From Cytospora piceicola (Eukaryota; Ascomycota; Sordariomycetes; Diaporthales; Cytosporaceae), in contig JALQBC010000023.1 in the NCBI GenBank assembly GCA_023375675.1, forward strand, positions 372,001-436,000: a DNA stretch of 64,000 nt, written 5' to 3'. Positions 56,093 through 64,000 of this stretch are shown here, one piece after another; the stretch's first letter is position 1; each line of letters begins with the position of its first letter. The notes under the pieces are model-generated. The model was not told the origin of the DNA and did not search any database. It worked only from the letters and a program-made list of their open reading frames with translations. Position numbers and translations under genes: made by a program.

Positions 56093-59000
56093 ATGTTTTG
56101 GCGGTTTGGCGGATACGCCAACATTTCAACAATCGATACCATCCTCGACAAGAATGACTTCACTCTCGAAGAGCTTCTCGAAGAGAGCGACCTGATCCAG
56201 GAGCTCAAACAACACAATGCAAAGCTCATCGACTATCTCCGGGACGAGCCCGTCCTGGTCAAGCTACTTGAATACGTTGTCGCTCCACGACTAGAGCCTG
56301 TCGCAAGTCCTGATGCTGATGACGACGAGGACTCGGAGAAGGGCAAGGCCCGCGTGCTCCCCTTCTCCAGGCCTCGGTCATCTTCGAGAGCATCTGAGCC
56401 TGAGAACAAAGAGGAAGAGATGGAAAAGAAGCGCAACAGGTATGCTTACGTGGCAGCCGAGATCTTGTCATCGGACAATTGGTCCATCTGTGAGGCTCTC
56501 CTCGCGAACAAGGACATGCTCCGAAACTTCTGGGAGTTTTTGAAGCGCCCTACGCCCCTCGATCCCCTGCAGGCCAGCTACTTTACCAAGGTCAACGAGG
56601 CCTTGTTCGACAAGAAGACGGAGGAAATGGTCGAACTGCTCAAGTCCATAGATAATGCAGTGCCAGACATGCTCCGGCATGTAGACTGTCCTATGATCAT
56701 GGACCTCTTGCTCAAGATCATCAGCCTCGAACGAACCGAGACCGGTCAGGGAATTGTCGAGGTTAGTGGTATCGAGATTGTCTATTGGAATGGCGGTGTA
56801 CTGACTAACGCTTGCTACAGTGGCTCTACACACAAGATGTCATGCCGACCCTGCTTTCCTTCCTCGGCCCAGAGCACAGCTGGGCCACCCAAACATCTGC
56901 TGGTGATTTCATGAAAGCAATTATCACCGTATCCGCAAATGCCTCGCAGAACGAACAGACGTGCATCGGTCCGAACGAGCTTACTAGGCAGTTGGTTTCG
57001 AAACAATGCGTTGAGCAGCTCATATCCTACATGTTGAGTGGCGGAAACGCACTGACAGTCGGTGTGGGGATTGTCATCGAGGTTATACGAAAGAACAACT
57101 CCGACTACGATCCCGACGTCGGTGCCGAGTCCAACTCCGTCCCATCAAGCCGAGACCCTATCTACCTGGGCACCCTTCTACGGATGTTCGCTGTACACGT
57201 TCCAGACTTCATGAGCCTGATCATGAAGGCACCGGCGCAAAAGGCGCGGCTCAGCTCCACATTCGGCGACAAGATCGAGCCTCTCGGTTTCGACCGTTTC
57301 AAGACTTGCGAGCTGATGGCCGAGCTTCTCCACTGCAGCAACATGGGCCTCTTGAACGAGGTTGGTTCAGAACAACTGATTGCTACGAGGGATTCCGAGC
57401 GCCAACGCCTGCGACTCGAGGGCAAGCTCTCTGCCATGCGCGGCGAAGAGGGCCCCACGTCTGCGGATGATCTCACGATGCGCATGCCCCACTCGTCTCC
57501 TGCCGATGAGGGTCGTCGCCTAGAAATCACAAACATCTCCGAGGATGACGGCTTTGAGGAAGTTGCGCACAGCACCGAGATGACGGAAGATACTTCGCAC
57601 GAGTTCGTCAAAGCGGAGGAGGAAATACAGCCTGGCACGCCAACATCGTTCTTAGGTAAGGACGAGGACGACTTTGTTGACGAGCCTCTCAGCTCTCCCC
57701 GCCTGAAGGCTAGTGAGGCCGCGATCGAGGAGCCGAAGTTCGAGGACCCGGCCTTGGTCGTTGCACCGCTGTCACCTTCGAAGCAGAAGGCGGCCGAGCT
57801 TTACGAACTGCCTGCCCCTGCTTCCAAGGACGAAGTATCCAAGGTCGAGGACCTGGTTGATGATATGCAGAAGTCGATCCTGGACGACAAGCCGGCGACG
57901 CCGGAGCCCAAGGACGCGACAGCCTCTACGGAAGAGAGTGATGTTTCCACAACATTTGCGGTCAACACTCCGGCAGGTTCTTCTATCGCTGAGGCCGAGT
58001 CCACTGAGCCCCGGGACGCAGCTAAGCCAGCGCCTCTCTTTTCTCAACACCAGGCTGCTTCAGAAGAGACCGCCGCTACTTCAGAGGAAGTGAAGGATAT
58101 CTCAAACCCTCCAGAGCCCACCGAGGAGGTTGCGAAATCCGACCCAGCCGAGGCCGATCAGTCTCAGCAGGGCCCTGGAGACTCGTCCATCGTTGTTGGC
58201 CACGAAGGTCAGGCTGAGGCTCAGGATCTCAGCAATATCCAGCCTGTTGTAGGCGACTATTTGAAAATGCAGTTTGTCGAGTACGAGGTTGTGCCTACGA
58301 TACTGACATTCTTTTTCAAATATCCTTGGAACAACTTCCTGCACAACGTTGTCTACGATATTGTGCAGCAAGTCTTCAACGGGCCAATGGACCGTGGCTT
58401 CAATCCCACTCTTGCCATTTCTCTGTTCGAGTCTGCCGACATTACTAGTCAGATCATCAACGGCCAGTACGCTAGTGAACAATCCCAGCAGCAGAACAAG
58501 ACCCGCATGGGCTTTATGGGCCACCTCACTCTCATTGCTGAGGAGGTTGTAAAGTTTACGGAACGTCACCCCCCTGAGCTACTCAGTGAGACGGTTCTCC
58601 AGAAGGTTATGGATCCGGACTGGATCAACTATGTTGAGGGTGCCTTGGCCGAGACTCGGGAGCGTGACAACGCTATCCTAGGAGGCGTTCGACCCGAGGT
58701 CGCGATGAGCAACAGGCAAGCCGGTGGCCTAGCTGCCGGTGGCCTGTCCAGCCTTGGCGCTGCTTTCGGCAGCTCACAAGGCGGTGGCTCGAGTGCCCTC
58801 GCCGACGCAGGTCTTAATGGTGGCCTGAGCGATGCGGGCGAAGGAGGTGGTGGAAACGGTATTGGGCCATTTGCTATCTCTGCCGGAACCTTGATGTCTG
58901 GCTTTGGCAGCAGCTCTGATGAAGATGAGGACGAAGAGCCTGAGAATGAGGAGGATGTTAACAACGAGGTTGGTACCCTTTCCTTTGTTGCCACCCACGC

Positions 59001-59727
59001 ACACTCCGGAGGAGAATCTGGGTTGTCTTCTTTGGGCGACCGTCCTGTGCCGCGCTTGTTTGCCCGGTCGGCTTCTATCGTTCATGGGTATGAGGACACT
59101 ATGGTGCGCTCTGATGATGACCACGTTGTGCCTTCCCCAATTTCCCCGGGTCTGGATGACGACAGTAGCGACGACGAGGACGATGTCCCGAGGCCGCTGC
59201 AGTTATTGCGCTCCAGGGGCGATTTGGTTGCGGAAGCTCCTCGCAGCGGTCTAGCTGAAAATTGGGACGAGTTCGAGGACGTCTCACTCGATGACAACTC
59301 CGACGTCGATTCTTTGGGTCACCTTTTGCCCGATGAATGGGAGGAAGTCGACGGGGAAGTTACAGGCCCTGTCCAACAAGTGGAAGATGGGGCACAGGAG
59401 GAAGCAGAGGTCGCCGACCGAGTGGACGACGAAGTCGATCGCCTCCTCAACATGCTCATCTCGGTGAGCTTCGCACCGGAGGAGGAGCTACAACAGCGCC
59501 GAGTACGGCGGGAGGCCGAGAGTTACGAGTGCATGATGCGGCTCCTGAGGGACCTCTTCGAGGACCGTTATCCCACCACATTTGTGGACCGCATGGCCGA
59601 TATCTTGTCTTGCCCACCTACCCTTCCACCGAACGAACACGACCTGGGGGTTCAGACCTGCCTGCTGGAGATCGGACGGCTTGTCCAGGAGCGAAATCGA
59701 CAGGACGAGGAAGGGTCCAGTACTTAA
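56093..59727 (+). CDS. SIT4 phosphatase-associated (SAPS) family protein, main part
   Basis: Two exons, 56093-56761 and 56821-59727, with a 59 bp intron; 1191 aa to the first stop. The N-terminus (MFWRFGGYANISTIDTILDK, LEELLEESDLIQELKQHNAK, LIDYLRD) and FFFKYPWNNFLHNVVYDIVQ near residue 740 are hallmarks of SAPS proteins. These are regulatory subunits of Sit4/PP6-type phosphatases, acting in G1, TOR signalling and kinetochore function. An acidic, low-complexity segment separates the two conserved halves, and a second follows. The last residues before the stop (GRLVQERNRQDEEGSST) appear to continue in another frame: from about 59720 to 59813 the shifted frame reads SPTTEKKRDERHAELRDD and ALKRQFG, after which a donor gt and a distant acceptor lead to the exon at 60271. 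The true protein may therefore be longer. Confidence 0.9.
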
Positions 59728-60270
59728 GCCCCACGACGGAGAAAAAAAGGGACGAACGGCACGCAGAGCTTCGGGATGACACGGAAAATCTCGCATTGAA
59801 GAGGCAGTTCGGTGTGTAGGATTACAAAATGATTTGGTTTACAAGAGTTGGGATTCGAGGCTATAAAGTTTGGTGCAGCGGAGCAACACATCGTCCTTTT
59901 GTCTGTCACGGGAAAATGTGTCACTTCAAGTCACCAGTGCAGACATCGGGCACTGTCATCTCCGTCCGTGTTACTGGATTGTGGTCTTCGCCCGTGTTTA
60001 ACGTTGTGTGGGAGGGTGGAATGACGATGATGGCCCCTGCTCGATTGCGCAAATTGTTCCTCGAAACCTCGATCCTGGTCTCGGTCCTCTCGGCTTGTCC
60101 CTGCCCCTTCCGTGGATTCTACCTGGTCGTCCGTGCTCTGATGTGGTTTCTGAACTTCCGCCTTTGCTTCTGTTTTCCTTTGGCGTCCATTTCATTCCGT
60201 CTGTCATGTCGACTACGTTACGAAACTCACAACTGCACAGGAAACATAAAAGCTAACAAACCACTCCTAG
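59728..60270. other. Putative frame-shifted coding segment and large intron of the SAPS gene
   Basis: 59728-59813 keeps a protein-like shifted frame (see the SAPS entry). 59814-60270 would be an intron with donor gtgtag (weak) and acceptor cctag. Confidence 0.4.
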
Positions 60271-61263
60271 TTTCGCGCATACACTGACCCCCTCAACACC
60301 TCCAACCAATCGCCCCCCGACAGCCTAAACCCCCCCTCAATTCCGCCTCCACCACCACCCCCACCACCGCTGAACATCCCTCCTTCCCGCGCACGCATGG
60401 CTTTCGCGGCTAGGCTTGCCTCCAAGCGCAAAGAGGCCGAAGAAGCCGGCGAAGACTCCGATCTCAACGAGGAGAGGGGGCTCGGCAAGGGGGGAATGAG
60501 TGGCTTGATGCAGTCGAAGGACGGGGACGACGATGAAAAGCCGAAGAATCCCTTTGCGGACGATGAGGATGATGACCAAAGCGATGATGAGGATGAGGAC
60601 GAAGACGGGGACTTGGGCAGGGGCGAGAGTGGCGGGCAAAGTAGTAGTTGGAACAGAGGAGGGTGGTGGCGCGGTGCACTGGGCTCCAAGAAGAAGACGG
60701 CCCCCAAGACCGAGACCTTCGGTGACGGCAGAGACTCGGGATCTGACCAAGAAGACGAGGGACGAGGTGCCGGTCACAGCAGTGATGAAGAGTTTGGCGA
60801 TTTCGCCATGCCCGAGTCGACGGGTACCTCAACTGAAGCTGGTGGCCCGGGTATCGATTCCGAACGGGAAAAGGTCCTCGTCAAGCCTCTGCCGGTGCAC
60901 CCTGCTGGCGATAAGGGTACCAATAAGACTGGGAACTTCCTGGGGCTGTGGCCCTTCTTGAAGAAGGACAAGGACAGCAGCAGTAGTAAAGAGGAGGAGC
61001 AGGCGGAGAAGAAGGAGGGGCACAGTGAAGACGCTTCCGCTGCGGCTGAGACAGAGAAGCCTATTGAAGCCCAAGCGGCGGAAGAGGCTGTCTTGGACGA
61101 GGAAGAGAAGGAGGCTTCTGCTGGGGAGGGGGAGCACAAGACTGCTGGTGTTGAGCCCCCGGTTGTTCTCAGCGAGGACGGCAAGCAGGTACAGCCTACG
61201 GTTGAGGCCAAACGTAGGACTAGCATCGAGGAGCCGGACGAGGGTGACGAGGTTGTCGTTTGA
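60271..61263 (+). CDS. Probable C-terminal exon of the SAPS gene (could be annotated as a separate 288-aa protein from 60397)
   Basis: An ATG at 60397 would start a 288-aa acidic protein, but the frame is open upstream to 60271, directly after an intron 3' end (agctaacaaaccactcctag, with branch point ctaac). That extra part reads FRAYTDPLNTSNQS, LNPPSIPPPPPPPLNIPPSR, then MAFAARLASKRK. The rest is very acidic with NPFADDEDDD, DEEFGDFAMPE and a Lys/Glu-rich tail to EEPDEGDEVVV. NPF/DEFGDF acidic endings are common in SAPS proteins. I infer that this is their tail, joined across a 457 bp intron (59814-60270). A separate gene starting at 60397 remains the alternative. Confidence 0.6.
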   Translation, partial: FRAYTDPLNTSNQSPPDSLNPPSIPPPPPPPPPLNIPPSRARMAFAARLASKRKEAEEAGEDSDLNEERGLGKGGMSGLMQSKDGDDDEKPKNPFADDEDDDQSDDEDEDEDGDLGRGESGGQSSSWNRGGWWRGALGSKKKTAPKTETFGDGRDSGSDQEDEGRGAGHSSDEEFGDFAMPESTGTSTEAGGPGIDSEREKVLVKPLPVHPAGDKGTNKTGNFLGLWPFLKKDKDSSSSKEEEQAEKKEGHSEDASAAAETEKPIEAQAAEEAVLDEEEKEASAGEGEHKTAGVEPPVVLSEDGKQVQPTVEAKRRTSIEEPDEGDEVVV

Positions 61264-62795
61264 ATATCAAGGCCTTCGCCGAGACTTGGAGGTTGACACG
61301 GAGGTGGGGTCAGAAGGTTGGACGAGGGGGATGCTGCGTTTTGACGATAGGTCTAGGGGTCGTTGCTCAGTCGATATGACATGTAAGTAGGTATACCACA
61401 TCACAGGTGAGGGATATAGGAAGGAGTATGGAATTCAACTTGAATTGGTACGACACAGTGCCACTGGCATGGGCTGAATGGTGGCATGTGTCTGTTGTAA
61501 TATATACATGTACGTTTTATTCATGATCTATCGAATGTTGTACACCTGTCACTGTATGACGTATAAAGGGGTTTGTTAAGCTTGCTGCCGGTATGTCAAT
61601 TTTGATAGCTGCGCTTGTGGGTGTAGCTGTCTCCACAAGTAAAGTGAAAAGGTCTAGATCAGGGGTCATTTATGCTAAGCGGCTATATAAACACTGTGTT
61701 CATGGTCATGAGGGACGGATTCGCATTTGGCTGTCACGATTTTTGAGTACATTACAATTTACGAACCTGAATAACAAGCATTCGGCGGTTCACGCTTTTT
61801 CTGGCCCGCATGTGAAAGGCGGTTGCTCTCGGATTGAGGAGAGGAGTATTTCTGGACTGCTCCAGCATGGCTTCAAGCCTTTTAGCGGAGAGTGGTAGCA
61901 AGCGCTGAGGCTTGAGCGGCTGTGCGGCCGTTGGTGAGAGTTGATTCTGATCATTGCCTGGCCTGTTGAGTCGGATGGCATGGCTGGCACCATCGACCCC
62001 TTTAAAGACGCAGATACCGCCTCAGGGGGGGGGGGGAGCAGTTTTATTATGACCTTCCCGACTGGTAGTACAGAATTTGCACTCTGGCCTTCGTATGACT
62101 TGAAGCTTAGGAGATAACAAGAGAGGTACGAAGGCCCCTTTAGATAGAAAATTAATCAACTCCTTTACGGTGTATACAAGGGGGCATGTTCTACTTCCCG
62201 ACATACGACATACGAAGACCATCAACCAGGCTTTGGTCAATGCACTCCGTGATCTCAAAGATTTCCTAATGAATCATGAAGCACAACTATGCATCCCAAT
62301 GATGTTATTGCTGTCGTGGCAGTCACACAGCGGTCTATACACTTTGGAATAAAATGTGCTACTATGGTTGAGGCTCTGTGACTCATCTCTGTTGGTAAAT
62401 GACGAGCTAGATACTGAAAGGAGTCACATGCAACTAGTACATGAATTGTGCAGCAATTGCCTCGGGACCTCGCTCTTCAGTAGTCAAAATCTAGAGATGA
62501 GAGAGAAGGTCTCGTGGTGAAAGAGTACTTCTATTTGACGGCCCAAACTTCATTCATTGAGATGAATGAAAGTAGGGTAGTTAATCGGTTTCGTGAGTGA
62601 GGCACCTGTACCAGACCTGAACATCTGGGTATATAATCCGCCACTCTAGACTCCCGAGTCCTTCTGTTCTCCACCCTGCCTTCGTATATCACAAACTGTT
62701 ACTTTTTAGGGAATTTTGGAGCACGAATTGCAAGTATCCTACGTCTATGATAACAATATTGACATGCCTTGCCCGAAACATTACCATTCGCACGT
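61264..62795. other. Intergenic, no gene seen
   Basis: 1.5 kb with short frames only and a run of about 13 G at 62026-62038. Confidence 0.45.
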
Positions 62796-63547
62796 ATGCG
62801 CAAGCCAGCTGAATGTATCAGATATGGCGTAAGTCTCTATTTCGTCCCAGGTACATTTATATGTAATTTCTACCTGCTGACAAGTTCTTATATGGTAGCG
62901 AACTCGATGGACTCATCTTGGTGGACTCGACGAAGCTCGCCGACCTCCATACAGAAATCGAACGCCTCGAGACTCGAATACGGGAGCTGGAGGACCAATT
63001 CTCCCCACCTCAGAGCCCTCCTTCTAACCACAGCCAAGAGAACCGGATCATTGAAAGCCAATCCCGCTATATCGAAGACTTGGAACACACCATGGCTGAC
63101 ATGCACCAGTCACGGCGGACGATGGAGCAAAGGACCCGGGGTCTTGAGGATCAGCTCGAAAACATGATTGCCGTAGACGGAGAGAGGCTCCGGGCCAGGG
63201 ATGGACGCATCTCACAGCTGGAAGAGGAACTTACGACTTCCAACGGAACCATTCGGGCTGTGTTGGCTGACCTCAATGACGGAGAGTTCGATCATACCGT
63301 TAATGCTTTGAGATCCCGTATCATCGCGCTGGTAGAGGTGCAAGACAGGAAAATCAATGACCTGGAAGTCGCTGTAGGTCGCCGAAATGGTCGCCTCGAG
63401 GAGTATCTAGTTCCGGCAACGGAAAATAGCCTTACCGAAATGCGGAAAGCCAGCGCCAGGGAGGTTCAGTCCGTGAAGATGGCTGTCAACAAACTCGAAG
63501 CCCTTGTGCACAAGGCCGCGGCACGCACGGTTAGCAACGCGGAGTAG
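62796..63547 (+). CDS. Small coiled-coil protein of unknown function
   Basis: Two exons, 62796-62828 and 62885-63547, with a 56 bp intron (gtaagt...gctgacaag, branch point ctgac, phase 0); 231 aa. The first exon encodes only MRKPAECIRYG; the second begins FLYGSELDGLILVDSTKL. Nearly the whole protein shows heptads of Leu/Ile with charged residues: LHTEIERLETRIRELEDQF, MEQRTRGLEDQLENM, RISQLEEELTTSNGTIRAVL, INDLEVAVGRRNGRLEEYL. This predicts a long parallel coiled coil broken near a Pro/Ser stretch (SPPQSPPSNHSQ). No signal peptide or membrane segment. I do not recognise a family; cytoskeletal or scaffold roles would be speculation. The small first exon makes the start moderately uncertain. Confidence 0.65.
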
Positions 63548-64000
63548 AATTATTCTCAGTTTATAGCGCTTTCGAGATTAACTTGGCATTAACTGGTAGG
63601 CCTAGAAATAGGAAAGGAAAGGAAAAAACCCACAATAGGTACACACCTTGGGGTTATAAAGCTTGCGTTCTTCCCCTGGCATTGACTAATCGGGGAGCTG
63701 AATTTGTTGGATGATCGCCTTCGAGGAAGGTTCTGTGATGGTGATGATGAATGACGGTAAATGTACATAGACATCCGTGATTGCGGCTGGACAGTCGAAT
63801 ATTCTTCTGGGTTATTCGCCAGAGGATTAGAGAACATATGTATGATTTATTTACCAAGAACGTTTCTGTCTTTCTTCTAGTGCCAACTTCGGAACACCAC
63901 CTCCCACGAAATAGAAGGGGGTATATCGATAGCATTGAGAAATGAAGAATAAAATAAAAAAACCACTGCCCATGTTTGTTTTTCCTCTTCGCGAGTCTGT
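63548..64000. other. Right-edge intergenic sequence
   Basis: 453 bp. No gene seen; A-rich near 63940-63962. Confidence 0.35.

Noticed and set aside
59829..60287. Plus-strand open frame of 152 codons between the SAPS stop and the next exon
   Set aside because: Better explained as intron; ends in a branch point and acceptor, with no protein character.
1..64000. CRISPR arrays, operons, ribosome binding sites
   Set aside because: The window is clearly eukaryotic (spliced genes) and no regularly spaced repeats were seen.

Overview
The window is filamentous ascomycete nuclear DNA, most likely from a plant-associated sordariomycete; I cannot name the genus. The evidence is short GT-AG introns (51-157 bp) with CTAAC/CTGAC-type branch points, pyrimidine-rich leaders, genes on both strands without operons, ascomycete protein families (multicopper laccase ending DSGV, type-B carboxylesterase, SAPS, Aim6, Cdc25-type RasGEF), and an intergenic CTAGG-type short palindrome that recurs throughout. 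I rebuilt exon structures by eye: wherever a splice is given, the reading frame closes exactly.

Layout. 1-1631 (minus): N-terminal half of an SH3-domain Ras exchange factor that runs off the left edge, followed by about 8.5 kb without a recognisable gene. 10.2-22.8 kb: an oxidative and secretory group made of a secreted endonuclease/exonuclease/phosphatase-fold protein with a jacalin-like tail, a vanillyl-alcohol-oxidase-family flavoenzyme, a divergently transcribed FAD monooxygenase, a small thioredoxin-like protein, an eight-helix-type membrane protein resembling enzymes of fungal secondary metabolism, and a three-domain laccase. 22.8-29.4 kb: a transposon graveyard around one small secreted protein, with a 489 bp nested fold-back element, a 360 bp terminal-repeat element with 59 bp direct repeats and a 5 bp target duplication, and a 244 bp inverted-repeat element. 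29.4-46.4 kb: carboxylesterase, a mitochondrial DnaJC28-domain (DUF1992) protein, a phenol-hydroxylase-type FAD monooxygenase, decayed coding sequence, an arrestin-like adaptor, an MFS transporter and two divergently transcribed short-chain dehydrogenases. 46.4-56 kb: gene-poor DNA with a Q-rich orphan and an Aim6-type phosphodiesterase. 56.1-61.3 kb: a SAPS (Sit4/PP6-associated) gene whose C-terminal part appears displaced into another frame and a further exon. 62.8-63.5 kb: a small coiled-coil protein.

How they may work together (inference): the VAO-family enzyme, two FAD hydroxylases, laccase, esterase, two SDRs and the MFS pump are the kinds of enzymes that modify or export phenolics, and fungi often keep them in accessory regions like this one. 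No polyketide synthase, NRPS, terpene synthase or pathway transcription factor is present, so I do not call a complete biosynthetic cluster. Signalling and housekeeping genes (RasGEF, arrestin, SAPS, DnaJC28-like) are interspersed.
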